A stretch of 64,000 bases of DNA from Psococerastis gibbosa (taxonomy: Eukaryota > Arthropoda > Insecta > Psocodea > Psocidae): NCBI GenBank assembly GCA_963971405.1, contig OZ020484.1, forward strand, positions 25,296,001-25,360,000, read 5' to 3'. Of the stretch, positions 24,783 through 36,258 are shown in pieces. Position 1 is the stretch's first letter. Every line of letters starts with the position of its first letter. The notes below the pieces were generated by a model that made no database searches, was not told the origin of the DNA, and saw only the letters and a program-made list of their open reading frames with translations. A program made the translations under genes and the position numbers.

Positions 24783-25715
24783 CCGACAAGAAAGAAAGTG
24801 GGCTAAATGTAGAAAACCTTATTCACGAGCCGATATTACTGTAGTATACGAGTATACCTGTATCTGCAATGAGTATTGCTGGCTCGTTTTAAAATCCTGA
24901 GTCTTTCAGCGGTTGATCATGTTCTTTTTTAATGAATTTTTTAGCGTGTCTTGTGAGCTGTTATAAAACGGTAGGTCAATGGTTTGCTGTCTATTTAAAT
25001 AACATAGAATGGTACAAATAAAGAAGCAAAATGACATTTAAACTTAAAGCATATAGGGGGTTTTCCGGGGGGTCATAGGCACAAACTCGGAATTTAAAAT
25101 GCAAGCATGGGTTCAGTGGCATATTAAATGACAGCTCCTTTTGGGACCTATCATTAACTGTTCAAGGTTTTTTTTTTGGGGGGGGGGGGAGGGGGGTTCC
25201 TGGTCATAGTGGTAATACTGCTCACTGGTCGAAAGTGAAGTTTTTGATTTCACCCCGCCCGGATTGGTGTGCAAATGCCGATATTGTGCAATGGAGGCCG
25301 AAAGTGGATGGCATATTCTCGCTGGGTGCCATGTGATCTGGCGCCCCAGATTTGAGCATCTTGGGTGCACTGTTGCTAATGATGGTTGGGCTCCAGTAGC
25401 CCAACCTGCTGCCATAGCGAGATTCGCAGAAGCAATAGAACTCGACTAGTACGACTGGGGGACCTATGGGCCCAAATTGTGGCCTGGTCCCGACACTCCC
25501 GACTCATAGAAAGATCATCCAACAAGTCAACAACAGTTTAATTTGTGAGCTCCCCCTGACCCTACTTCTAACCCAGATCAAAATTGCTTAGTATAATTTT
25601 CCTTCAAGAAAGAAAGTAGGCTAAAAGTTGAAGCCCCTATTCACGAGCCGATATAACGTATATCTGCAACGACTATCGCTAGCTCGTTGTAAAAGCCTTA
25701 ATTCTGTATCAGTCG
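24783..25715 (+). repeat. Direct repeat pair (24783-24915 and 25601-25715) bracketing a LINE fragment
   Basis: Both copies contain AAGAAAGAAAGT, GGCTAAA, TATTCACGAGCCGATAT and a CTGCAA(T/C)GA block followed by GGCTCGTT/AGCTCGTT. The segment between them holds the LINE C-terminal fragment at 25240-25449. Confidence 0.5.
25240..25449 (+). pseudogene. Non-LTR retrotransposon RT C-terminal fragment with CCHC knuckle
   Basis: The plus-strand frame reads ...PGLVCKCRYCAMEAES, then GWHILAGCHVIW, and ends at a stop at 25449. The pattern C-x2-C-x8-H-x4-C is the zinc knuckle found at the C-terminus of many LINE reverse transcriptases (the C..C...E...H.L..C pattern). It covers about 65 codons with no polymerase core upstream, so it is a 5'-truncated relic. 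It is GC-richer than its surroundings. Confidence 0.6.
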
Positions 25716-26165
25716 GATCAGTTGAGTGGCTATCAGCCGGTCGGATCCGTCATGAGATATTAGCGGGTGGGATCCAGCTGACCACGCGGCCTCAGTCACG
25801 ACGCATTCATTGTCGTTTCGGCAAGACAATTGATCGAATCCACGGCCCCTTCACACTCCATGCTCTTTTCTCCGGTACATTGACTTTAATTCAAGATGGT
25901 TGCCAGACAAAAAGCCGGGAGATTGTCCATTTTTCTCCGATTTGAATGAGGAAGTTATTAAGGAGATGGCCGATGGCTTGGAGAATTCGGCGTTTCTCCT
26001 GTCTCCCGACTTCTCATTGGGTTGTCAAGAAGTCGGCGGTAGATAGAACAGTGTTGGAGATGCCGCATTTGATATTTCCTGTAACTTCACAGGGTTTATG
26101 AACATCCTTGGCGGCTTGCTCCAGTTAACAGGAAGTGATGAGATATTTTGTACTTCTTCTTCTTT

Positions 26166-26236
26166 AAATTAAATATTGACTTTTTGGTCTATTACTAAGC
26201 CAACCTAGCGGTGTTGAGGCAATAAAGCCCTCTCTC
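26166..26236 (-). repeat. SINE-A 3' part, split by SINE-B
   Basis: Minus-orientation SINE-A tail and 3' half (GTCTATTACTAAGCCAACCT, AAGCCCTCTCTCACACTC). It breaks off at about 26236 and resumes at 26440. Confidence 0.75.
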
Positions 26237-26435
26237 ACACTCGACTTCGATGGCATAATGGTAGCTTGTTCGTACCTGTGCGAGTCTCTACACATCATGC
26301 GATCCGTGACCTGTCGCAACTCAACACAGGCTTTACCTACAGAGGTGACTGAAGAGTGAAGAGGTTATTCGGATACATTCATTGAATTCTTTGCATGCGA
26401 ATAATCTTTTTTTTTAAACATAAATAATAAAAAAT
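26237..26435 (+). repeat. SINE-B inserted into SINE-A
   Basis: Plus-orientation SINE-B from ACTTCGATGGCATAATGGTA through GCGAGTCTCTACACATCATG and TTCGGATACATTCATTGAAT to an A/T-rich tail. It lies exactly between two halves of a SINE-A copy. Confidence 0.8.
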
Positions 26436-26488
26436 AAACTAGGAAGGCCCGGGACCGCCTACTTTACATGCCCTCCGAAGCATGGCCT
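26436..26488 (-). repeat. SINE-A middle part, continuation
   Basis: CTAGGAAGGCCCGGGACCGC and ACATGCCCTCCGAAGCATGG continue the SINE-A copy interrupted at 26236. The tRNA-like head is not recognisable beyond 26488. Confidence 0.75.
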
Positions 26489-26723
26489 TCACAGCTACCC
26501 TTTGCCTAGAACCCTGAGAGAGAGGTATAGGCTTAGCCAGTTCCCCACTAAATGATTGCATTGCCCACTGTTCTTCACATTGCGTTACATCGCTAGGGAA
26601 AATGGGGGTATTAGTCGAAGAGTCTCGGCCATGTCTTGGCGGCGTATGAGAACTTTGACGCCTTGTTAAGCATGGAATCGTGTATGCGGGCACTAAATAC
26701 ACGCCCACAGGATGCCGGCCTAT

Positions 26724-26993
26724 TTATTCACGGCACCCTACGCACGTTTGCTTCCTCGGAGTAGTTGCATGTCCGAGTGCGCGCTCACTCAACAAACAGA
26801 GCTCTTCACACATGGCGCATTGTTCCCCGGCGAATCTTGTTAGGGGGGCTACGTTTCGTGACTGGCAATGAATTCCCTCTTCATGCCCGATTGAGTTTGC
26901 GTGGGCTCTTGGGATTTTCCACAATTGCTCGAAATTGTCATTGAATTTTTTAAGCCTTACTTCACTGAGACCCCCAGCGAAGCTTAGTAACAT
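26724..26993 (-). CDS. Unrecognised 89-codon open frame with two CxxC pairs (doubtful)
   Basis: This minus-strand frame contains EQCAMCEELC and, 17 residues later, TCVGCRE just before the stop, so it has two CxxC pairs that could bind zinc. The composition is balanced and GC-richer than the flanks. I do not recognise the protein. It could be the C-terminal relic of a transposase or retroelement protein, or a chance frame. It has no repeat in the window to compare with, and no promoter or splice evidence. Confidence 0.2.
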   Translation of the reverse strand: MLLSFAGGLSEVRLKKFNDNFEQLWKIPRAHANSIGHEEGIHCQSRNVAPLTRFAGEQCAMCEELCLLSERALGHATTPRKQTCVGCRE

Positions 26994-27714
26994 GAATATT
27001 TTGCAGTTTGACTTTTAGTTATGTTGAAGCATCGGTCTGGTTGCCTGATGATACCATAGCCGCAGATATTCAGTTTATTTACCATTTAATTTTATGTTGA
27101 AACTGACAAAGAATCCAACCCGTCTGCAAAATTAGCAATATTGTAAGTGATTATTGGAATGGTCTTCTCGTCTCGCCGCTTCCGCTGCGAACTCACTGTT
27201 ACGTGGACGAGTGTGCCGAATGTCGAAGACCCAGTGAAAATCGCCAAAACTAGGGTTGGGGTGTAAAGCACGAATGATACGCGACAAGTAAAGCGTTACT
27301 AAGAACGATAGCGATACTGCGAAGGTTGGTAGTCACCTGAATATAATAAGAGCGAGACTGGTTGAGATAATGCAAAAGTAACGAGTTTTGACAAATATTA
27401 TACTTACAAAATAAGTAGGCTAATAGCCCAACAGAATAAACAAACAAAAACATCGTGTTTTATCTAAACTTGTTATAACAACTATAAATAGAATTAGTAA
27501 AACAACCCAAATAATCGTTAAAAATTTAACTTTGTCTACGAAAGCCACTGGTGTAGTTCAAAACCCTGAGCCCTTTTGGCAAGAACTGCCATCTACAGAG
27601 GGAAACCCACTAGCACAGTTACACCTTATCAGCGATTTGAGACTTACTCAACTCGAAGAGTAATATTTGTTGTAACAAGATTTGATAAAACACGAAGTTT
27701 TTGTTTGTTTATAA
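26994..27714. other. No gene recognised
   Basis: Nothing supported. Confidence 0.4.
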
Positions 27715-27890
27715 AAATGAAATCGACTTCGATGGTCAGGTGCTAGCGTGCTTGTACTTGTGCAAGTCTCTACATGCCATGCGATCGGGGACGTGTCGCA
27801 ACTCAACACGGGTACTAACCTACAGACGTCAATTGGATGCATCCATTAAATTGTTTGCTTGCGATTAACTTTTTTTTAAATTTAAAAAAA
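27715..27890 (+). repeat. SINE-B copy
   Basis: TCGACTTCGATGGTCAGGTG, GCAAGTCTCTACATGCCATG, GGGACGTGTCGCAACTCAAC and TTGGATGCATCCATTAAATT, with a terminal A/T-rich tail at about 27868-27897. Confidence 0.8.
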
Positions 27891-27897
27891 AAAAAAA

Positions 27898-28337
27898 CAC
27901 AAAGCACGAGTAATTTAATTTTTTATGTCCCACCAGAAGACTTTGAAGCCAAAAGGCATCTTGAAAGTCAAAACATGTACTGAGACACTGTTTTCTTAAA
28001 CAATAGGCCCGTGCGTGCTCATGAAAAAAACAAAACCGGCAAGAAGACATCATATTGCACAGTCAGCATGAGCATTGCTTATCAACATCTACCACCACAA
28101 TAGCTTATGCAAATCTGAGCAAACTCGCCCCCCCCCCCTCCCGCGCTCCCAAGCACCCTCAGACTCATTGGAAGTCACCTCTCGTCCCTCTCTTACAGCG
28201 TTAAACCGTTAAAAACACAAAAGGGTCATCATCTTATTTTTACCACGCCGCCCATGCTCATGAATATTAAATAGTAGCCTCATTACGGCTTATCTGTACG
28301 CCGGCCTACTACTAATCGGCACGCTGACTGCGGCCCC
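27898..28337. other. No gene recognised; C run
   Basis: A C run occurs at about 28129. Nothing else was seen. Confidence 0.4.
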
Positions 28338-29396
28338 GCGTCCTCGGCCTACCGTCCCTTGTCATAATGAGGGGTTATCGTTTTAACATTGCGTAGGAGA
28401 GATAACACAAGTCCCGTTCTACTCTACCCCCCCCCCCCCCTCCACCGTAATAATTTAAATTTTGAATTGTTTGTTTATGTTAATTTGTGTTTAGTATTGG
28501 AATAGGAAAGCCCAGTAGGGAATGTGACAAATTGTAATGGTCACCTGTAGGGTTTGACAAACTAACCACGCTGTGTCATTGCTACTTTACCACGTTACAA
28601 AGACATTTAACAAGTCTAGTTTTTTTTAAATTCTCTCCCACTGTAGAATTAATTACTGCTTAATATACAATTCATTGCTATTAAATAATGTAATGCGTCC
28701 TCGGCCTACCGTCCCTTGTCATAATGAGGGGTTATCGTTTTAACATTGCGTGGGAGAGATAACACAAGTCCCGCTCTACCCCCCCCCCACCGTAATAATT
28801 TAAATTTTGAATTGTTTGTTTATGTTAATTTGTGTTTAGTATTGGAATAGGAAAGCCCAGTAGGGAATGTGACAAATTGTAATGGTCACCTGTAGGGTTT
28901 GACAAACTAACCACGCTGTGTCATTGCTATACTTTACCACGTTACAAAGATATTTCACAAGTCAATTTTTTTTTAAATTCTCTCCCACTGTAAAATTAAT
29001 TACTGCTTAATATACAATTCATTGCTATTAAATAATGTAATGCGTCCTCGGCCTACCGTCCCTTGTCATAATGAGGGGTTATCGTTTTAACATTGCGTAG
29101 GAGAGATAACACAAGTCCCGTTCTACCCCCCCCCCCTCCACCGTAATAATTTAAATTTTGAATTGTTTGTTTATGTTAATTTGTGTTTAGTATTGGAATA
29201 GGAAAGCCCAGTAGGGAATGTGACAAATTGTAATGGTCACCTGTAGGGTTTGACAAACTAACCACGCTGTGTATTGCTATACTTTAGCACGTTACAAAGA
29301 TATTTCACAAGTCTAGTTTTTTTTTTTAATTCTCTCCCACTGTAAAATTAATTACTGCTTAATATACAATTCAGTGTTATTAAGTAATGTAATGCT
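28338..29396. repeat. Three-copy tandem repeat, unit about 347-357 bp
   Basis: Units start with GCGTCCTCGGCCTACCGTCC at 28338, 28695 and 29042. They are nearly identical, and differ mainly in the length of an internal C run, in small T runs and in a handful of substitutions. The unit contains TTATCGTTTTAACATTGCGT and TTCTCTCCCACTGTA and has no open frame. The high identity implies recent local amplification or homogenisation. Confidence 0.9.
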
Positions 29397-29570
29397 TCTT
29401 AATCCAGAATATGACAATTATATACTTTCTCTACATTACAAGATGTAAGGCTACGAATGTCTTCGGTGGTCGGGATTTAGAATTGTCATCCACTGCTTAG
29501 CTGAAAAAATTCGTGAACCTATTGGCACCTAATTGTAAATTTACCTATGATTTATGTATAATGTTATATT

Positions 29571-29985
29571 ATAATTCATCCAAAACATTATAATGTACAT
29601 TGTGTATTCAAATAAAACCTGTAACCTTAAAATTAATTTAAAAAATAATTGCACTATTTGCAGTTAATTATAGTAAATAAAAAGTAAAACAATATGGCAG
29701 GTACGAGTAGTTTCTCGTAGTTATTCTACCTTGATACATCCCGAGTCTTGTTAGTTGAGTGTAAGAGAGGGCTTTATAGCCCTAACTCCGCTAGGTTGGC
29801 TTGGTAATAGAACAAAAAGTCCTTATTTATTTATTTATAAGTAGGTGCAATTCCATACCGAGATAACATTATAATGTATATTCAAATGAAACCTTAAAAT
29901 TAATTAAAAATAATAATTGCACTATGTGAAGTTAATTAGCCTATAGACTATAGACAGCGAATAAAAAGTAATACAATATGGCGGG
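29571..29985 (+). repeat. Local direct duplication (29571-29706 and 29865-29985)
   Basis: Both blocks carry CATTATAATGTA, CCTTAAAATTAATT, AATAATTGCACTAT and ACAATATGGC(A/G)GGTA in order. The segment between contains a SINE-A fragment. TTTATTTATAAGT also recurs at about 29830 and 29996. Confidence 0.6.
29742..29840 (+). repeat. SINE-A 3' fragment
   Basis: GTTAGTTGAGTGTAAGAGAG through GCTAGGTTGGCTTGGTAATA to AAAAGTCCTTATTTATTTAT. It is a 5'-truncated copy lying between the two 29571-29985 duplicated blocks. Confidence 0.8.
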
Positions 29986-30399
29986 TAATTCTTTATTTAT
30001 TTATAAGTCTGTGCAATCCCTTACCGAGATACCGTAGCGTTGGTCTGGGAAATATATGAAATACGGTACTTACTCGTAGCCTTAAGCACAAGTTTTTTTT
30101 ATTTAGTGAAATACATCTTTTTAAATACATCCGCAACCGCTAAAATGCTTTATCATTAATATCAATTATATCGTCGAATTTAAAAAAGAATAAAAAACGA
30201 AGATGGGTCAATAAAGCAGGTTTTATTCAGTGGACTCCGGTTATAAGGAAACCCATAGAGTCTTATGAAACTTGTCATTTGTCGAGGTCGGCACTAGCCG
30301 CCTTTTAAAATAACTTGAGTGTATCGCATAGGCGACTGTATAATACGATTATCACGACGTGGCCATTATTAGTAGGGTCCCCTTTTTAAAAAATAATAC
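29986..30399. other. No gene recognised
   Basis: Nothing supported. Confidence 0.4.
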
Positions 30400-31295
30400 A
30401 TGCATTTTTTATATCGGCAATATAAAGAACCGGTCCGAGTTTACTCGAATATGCTTTCCAATTTATCAAAATTAGTAGATAGAGAAAATGAGTAATTTCA
30501 TGGTAAATAATTTTCCTATGGTTAGATGATTTCCGATATCTCGGGGGGGGGGGGGGGGAAGGGGGGGGGGTTGTCCACCTGACGTCACTGGAGGTGAGGT
30601 AAATTCTAGATAGGTCAGACCAACACATTACCACACAGCAATACTGGCAGAGCACGCAATGCATTTGAGCGTGAATTTTCTATCATTTTTTCAAAAAAAC
30701 ATTTTTTTTTTTACAAAACCAAATACTTTTCTGGGAAAGCAACCTGTCCGGTTTCGTTACTCAATTTAACACCTAAAACATACCTGAAGTTAAAAATCAT
30801 CGATAGAAAGGTTTCGCAGAAAAATTATTTTTTAGTAATTTTTCATTAAAATTTAGTCATTTTTATTTTTTTACCCCCAGAAGCAACCTATCAAAGGGGC
30901 AAGCGACCCCCGCATTTCGTTAACATTAGTAACGACTACAATATATGTGAATTTAAAATAAATCGTTGGAGCCGTTTTTGAGAAATAATTTTTTTAGACG
31001 TTTTTTTGGAGATTTTTGAGAATAAAACCCCCCCAAATTAAGTTAGCCCCAAATAAAAAAATTATTCCGAGGTATGATTTTTTTGAACCTACATGCCGAA
31101 TTTCATCGAAATCGACCGAGTAGTTTGCCCGGAAATCGACGCACAGACAGACAGAGCGACAGACAGACATTTCGTTAAAACCACTTTTTTGGGTTCCTGG
31201 GACCTCAAAACGTGTAAATCCCTTGAAATCTCGGAATCGAAAATTTCGACCATCACAAAGCTTTCCTTATACTACGTATAAATTAGAAAGCAATA
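30400..31295 (+). repeat. Interspersed repeat C, copy 3 (longest)
   Basis: Longest copy. It starts near ATATCGGCAATATAAAGAAC, passes ATGAGTAATTTCATGGTAAA, a ~28-bp G-rich run at 30543-30570, GACGTCACTGGAGGTGAGGT and the blocks shared with 10545-11268, and ends at ACGTATAAATTAGAAAGCAA. It is non-coding and carries a CAGACAGA microsatellite near 31145. Confidence 0.8.
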
Positions 31296-31685
31296 AGTAC
31301 GTATTTAATTTGCAGATAGTAATCAGACGGCCGCCTTGAGACAATAGAAACTGCTCAACAGTTCTGCATTATTATCGAGAATTAATTGCAATAGCAATAT
31401 ATGGACCTATTAATACATTAATAAATTTTCTACTTTTAAAAATAACAATGGCAAAGTGGGAGTATGGTAGCCTTATTTATTTTTAATTAAAGGGAACAGG
31501 TAGCCTATTTCTGTTTCATTATAACATTAAGAGTATGTGGAATGTACTAGTTGATATTGGTCACTCCCGGATTAATCGGTAGTAATTTTGCATTAAATTT
31601 ACTACGCAGGTAATAAATATATGGAAGTCGTTGTGGACTTCTTCTACATTTTGGATTGACCAAATATTTATGAAATCTTTAGGGA
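31296..31685. other. No gene recognised
   Basis: Nothing supported. Confidence 0.4.
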
Positions 31686-31860
31686 CTATGTAGGAAATTA
31701 AATCTTCTTCTTCTTCTATCAAAGATTGGGGATTATCATGGCAATTGGAACCTGGGAGTCACACAGCTCTGAAAAAGGAAGCTCTTGCCAAACCACTGCC
31801 TCAGGTTTTTCAACCAGAATGTCCTTCATCTGCTGGGTGCCCTTAGTCCTTCTACCTAAA
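31686..31860 (-). repeat. LINE 3'-end fragment
   Basis: TCTTCTTCTTCTATCAAAGA, then GGAAGCTCTTGCCAAACCAC and GTTTTTCAACCAGAATGTCC. It is the reverse complement of the blocks at 8036-8175 and shares layout with 48475-48775 and 63290-63600. Confidence 0.55.
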
Positions 31861-32095
31861 TTTAACAAAAAATATAAACTAACTGATTTTTGCACTATTT
31901 AGGGATGCCCAATGTCTACTTTCAATACCCTCTTAATGCTACAGTATAGATTACGCTTAACTAGACTCACACCTTTGACTTTAATAGATTTTTACTAGTT
32001 TTATGTAATAATATTTCCTCATGTCAATGGTCCACGCTGGTGTTCCCGCAGCTTAATGGTTGCAATACTTTCACAATTACTTTACCCCAAAAAAA

Positions 32096-32300
32096 TTACT
32101 CGTATTTGTACTTAGTAGAGTCATGCATCCGTCTGTTACATTGCGTCAATGGTAAGCTTGTTTCAGCTTGTCCATCATCGCCTGTATAGATTGACATCAA
32201 GCGCGTATATATACCAGTTTGCCAATGGGCACCAATTCCTACAGAAACAGTATAAATAATGTCCGAATTCCATGGGGTCGTTGACATTGGACAAGGGACC
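32096..32300 (-). repeat. Interspersed repeat G, copy 2
   Basis: Inverted, diverged copy of 19983-20180: ACCAGTTTGCCAATGG, CCATGGGGTCGTTGAC and CATTGCGTCAATGGTAAG. An uninterrupted 68-codon frame crosses it but is not maintained in the other copy. Confidence 0.6.
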
Positions 32301-33110
32301 AAGAAGGCCTAGGTTCATAGAAAATCATTCAGGGCATAGTTACTGTTACCCCCGAAAAATGATGAAATAATATACTATATATATAGCAATTTTTTTAATG
32401 AATCATCCTAAAAACTAAGATGAGTGCTAAGCAAAACTCATAAATATTCAACATTAATGTCTTTTGCAGTTCGCGTATCAATAAATTTCGTAGCAGTAAA
32501 CTGGTCAACAGATCGGATTCACCTCCCTCCCCCCATGTTTGGTCCAGACAGCCCCCAGTTGGTTTTGACGTTGGCCGTATATTTGCACTTGCTAGCTTCC
32601 TCGAGTATCTTATCTCTATAGGTCTCTATTTGCGGGGATTTATACTTCACTAAGTGGCTTATTGATGTTTACCTTTTTACTCCTTCTTCGTTTTAGCTTC
32701 TGATTTTATGTTTTCTCTCGGCTGACAGTATTTTCACCAAAAAACATAATTTTTCAATTTCACTACCATGTTTTATGTATCAATAGGTACCTTGATCAGA
32801 TTTTATTTACCTTGTTTCCTCTTTGAGCTTTGGGGCTATTGAGGACCCTAGATGGGGCATGGGCTATAGGGCCGTCGTATATATATACCATACATAATTT
32901 TTTTATCCGACTAATTTCCATTAACTAAGGCTAAGCAATTACTAAAATAAAAATACTTTCACGGCATTAGAATAAGTAGGAGTAAGGTGCAGAAATTAAA
33001 ATTCAGTAGGAAAAATATACTAATTACCTACCATTACACAATAAAAACTTACAATATTGAATCGGAATCTACACCCAGATTTGGGTTCATACAATATTAA
33101 TAATAAATAA
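32301..33110. other. No gene recognised
   Basis: Nothing supported. Confidence 0.4.
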
Positions 33111-33114
33111 TAAA

Positions 33115-33305
33115 CAAATAAATATTGACTTTTTGTTCTATTACTAAGCCAACCTAGCGGAGTTGGGGCCATGAAGCCTACTCAGAGACTCAACTAAGAA
33201 GGCCCGTGACCGCCTAATTTGCCAGGAAATGTAGCCAGTGTGGAACTCGAACCAACAACCCTTCGGGTGAAAGTAGAAGTCTGTTACCCTACTCTACATG
33301 GCCTG
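33115..33305 (-). repeat. SINE-A copy, near full length
   Basis: Reverse orientation: tail AAATAAATATTGACTTTTTG, then CTATTACTAAGCCAACCTAG, CCAGGAAATGTAGCCAGTG, the box B complement (GAACTCGAACCAACAACC) and CCCTACTCTACATGGCC at the head end. The body is more diverged than in other copies. Confidence 0.8.
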
Positions 33306-34244
33306 ATATATGTATTATTAATGCGCTTTATAACCTTGTAGGCTATAACACGATATTATGGTATATTATAGACGCATATAGCCTAAATCCATGTAGGCTA
33401 CTCCAACAAAAGATGATAGTCAGACAATTTTTTATTCAAGTATACAGTATGTAATGTATTCTTTACATTAAAATTGAAATTTTACAAGGTAGGCATGCAA
33501 TACCTGACCGTCGGGTGTAAAAAATGAATATAAGAAGTGTGAGTTTAGATTTAAAAGCGAATCCTCTGCATTAAAATTAAAACTCACTTCTTCAACCCAT
33601 GCAAATAAAATCCGTCAGACACAGTAAAAAAAAACGGTTTTTTTTTTTATAAATCCTGTAGAAACTTAAAGCAGATGATGAGACCCCTTTGGCCAGCAAC
33701 GAAGTCAGCAGGAAATTTGTCGCCGGAGGCCTCTACTTTGAGTTCTTTGTTATTGCTCAAACTTAACCGAGCATACCCTTTTCATGCTTCTCTGCTTATA
33801 CGCAAAGGATTTTGCTCTCATCTCATTCTTTCCTGATGTTGTGACAGTTGTTCTAAAGAGAGTTTACAGCGATATTTAAAACGTCAATACACAAAATAAA
33901 AATAGTTATTTTACGGTTAATATGCATGATAAAGAAAGAAAGAAAAATTTTATTTTCCATATGGGCGAATTTTGGGCCTTTCGGCCCACTCTTACAACTA
34001 ACCCATTACTGTGTAATGATTGATAAATTGGGACTCTTCAGTGTAATCCCTTCTAACACTGATAGTTTTCTGATTCTTAATAGTTGTTACATTTCGCAGA
34101 ATTATTCGGTTACAAAATACTTCGTAGAAGTGAGTTATTTGAGTTTAAAATTTCCCCCAACTAAGAAGTATGATGATATCGTAGCATTCAGTCCGTCACG
34201 GGTACCAGATTTCTTGCTCGGTCCCTAGATGAACTGAAGGACGT
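33306..34244. other. No gene recognised
   Basis: A 100-codon open frame at 33926-34228 has no recognisable motif and a low-complexity composition. Confidence 0.4.
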
Positions 34245-34460
34245 CTATTGGTAACCGTTAATGGCAATAGTGTAATATTATTTAACAAAGGGTTAGTTGG
34301 AGTTACATTGCATGTTGTGTTAGTAGTTATTAAAGACAGGGGATCACATTCACCCAACAATTAGGACCCCTTTGGCAGGGAAAGTGTATGACATTTCGGT
34401 AGTGAGTGTCACTCCCATCATCAGGCTTAGTTCTGAGAAGGCCTGATGGTTTTTATTCTG
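34245..34460 (+). repeat. Interspersed repeat F, copy 2
   Basis: Diverged direct copy of 10305-10520, sharing TTTAACAAAGGGTTAGTTGG, TCACTCCCATCATCAGG and GCCTGATGGTTTTT-like sequence. Confidence 0.5.
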
Positions 34461-35399
34461 AATCTCCCCCTTCCCCTGACAATAGACTCCGCCACCAATT
34501 CGTCTAAAAACGACTACTTTTGAACAAAGGGTTACCTATAACTATAACTAGTTAACCCCAAACGTATAATAACTCGCTGCTGAAACTGTGACACAAACAA
34601 TAACAAAAGCAGCGCAAGTAATAAAAATCCGAATAAAGAAAACTAAGAAAATATAAAACGAAGAAATTTTGAGACAAGTGCCTTCAATGGCCCAAAAGAA
34701 CTATTCCCAGAACAATAACATAGAATAGCAAACGAAAATTACGCTCAGCTTATTAACTTTTTGAAAAGTTGCACAAGTCGCCAGTAAATGGCTTGGGAGA
34801 CATTTGGCCGGGACAAAGTCGGACTTATTAAGAAACAAAGCGATCGGACGTTACTTAATTTGGTAAAGGCTTTAGAGAAAAGCCTGGTCGCAGATGGTAA
34901 ATGAAAAAGGATGGGCGTTGTTTCGAAATCTAATAGGAAGTTTTCTTTTGTTAGGAAATTCGAATTTAGTTTTATTACAAGGAAAAAATCTGCGGCTAAA
35001 ATCGTAAGGTGACCATTACGATATAGTACGTGTTCAGGCCGCAGACTGGGCAGAAAATTATACTAACCCACGAATGATATGCAAGGCTAAATAGCCTGCA
35101 GGTCGCAGTTTCGTAGATTTTATGATGGTGCGTTATGCCTGGGAAAATAATTATTTTCATATTAGCTTACGTCCATTGAAATTTGAAAAGTTGATGTACT
35201 ACGAAATGCCCCATTATTGTTCTGTGATATGATTAGGCGTTCACGTGGGACAGCATTTTACACTTTCCCTCTTTTTTTTTATTTATTCAACTGCCTCTGC
35301 TGAGTTTGGCTATGGCACTCTCAGTACATAGAATTCTTATTGTTTTAATGCCTCTTCTATCAAAGATTCATCATGGCAATTGATATCAAGATGATTATA
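34461..35399. other. No gene recognised
   Basis: Nothing supported. Confidence 0.4.
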
Positions 35400-35515
35400 C
35401 TAGAAATTGTAATGTAGTGGTTTCCTGATGCCTTCTGCACCCTTATGCCGTTGATTCTTCATTAAGTTCCTCCGCCTTCGGGCCAGTTTCCCAACCAAAG
35501 AATAAAAGAGTTCCC
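35400..35515 (+). repeat. Interspersed repeat E, copy 2
   Basis: TGCCTTCTGCACCCTTATGC and AGTTCCTCCGCCTTCGGG match 2262-2395 in the same orientation. Confidence 0.5.
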
Positions 35516-35617
35516 CGTGTACAGAAAAGTCTGTGTTTTTCGTTGGTCCCTGCTTAAACTCGGTCCTCTGCCCAGTCGCCACGACGCGCTTCCATCTTCA
35601 CCACGAGGAGATACAGA

Positions 35618-36007
35618 TAAGGCGAGGTTTCCACCGACCTCTCATTGCAGAATGCACTTACGTTGACGTGGTAGCAGACATTCAAGACTTAGGCGGGGTT
35701 TCCACCGACCTCTCATTGCAGAATGCAAATGACATTGAATTTTTCTTTTTATAGAAATCTATTAAAATGTTTGTACTTAACGTATCCCATGACGCCATTT
35801 TTTAATTTTAGTTTGTTTGTTTGTGATTTTACTCTATGATCATTGATCAATTTTAACTATGAAATAGAGTAAAACAAAAATTTCCGTCAATGTCATGTGC
35901 ATTCTGCAATGCGAGGTCGGTGGAAACACCGCCTAAGTCTTGAATGTCTGCTACCACGTCAACGTAAGTGCATTCTGCAATGAGAGGTTGGTGGAAACCC
36001 CGCCTTA
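35618..36007. mobile_element. Foldback family FB, copy 4 (outer)
   Basis: TAAGGCGAGGTTTCCACC at the left mirrors GGTGGAAACCCCGCCTTA at the right. The arms run about 70 bp inward through GACGTGGTAGCAGACATTCA and its complement. The centre of this palindrome is occupied by a second member of the same family (35689-35937). Confidence 0.75.
35689..35937. mobile_element. Foldback family FB, copy 5 (inner, at the palindrome centre)
   Basis: TTAGGCGGGGTTTCCACCGA at the left mirrors GGTGGAAACACCGCCTAA at the right. The core (TATCCCATGACGCCATTTTT, TTTGTGATTTTACTCTATGA) matches the core of 5898-6327. It is flanked by TTCAAGAC and GTCTTGAA, the two sides of the outer hairpin's loop. Confidence 0.75.
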
Positions 36008-36258
36008 GGGATTTTACCGTCTTTGCCACGGAGACCGTAAGGCATTACTCAAAAGCTAAGCTACTTTGAAGACTATGGAATATAGATTACCAATGAGCTT
36101 AAACGAAAGGCTCTGAAGAAATAGCCTCGATAAATCCCTAAAGCCAATTCACACGCATAGAAATGTGTTATGCTACCTGATTAGAACTTTTTTTTGTTGT
36201 TATCAGTATATCAGATAATTTGTAATAAATTTGTAATAAGCTGCTGGCTATCGAGCTC

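Noticed and set aside
25113-25415. 100-codon minus-strand frame
   Set aside because: It is the antisense shadow of the LINE RT fragment at 25240-25449 and crosses a G run.
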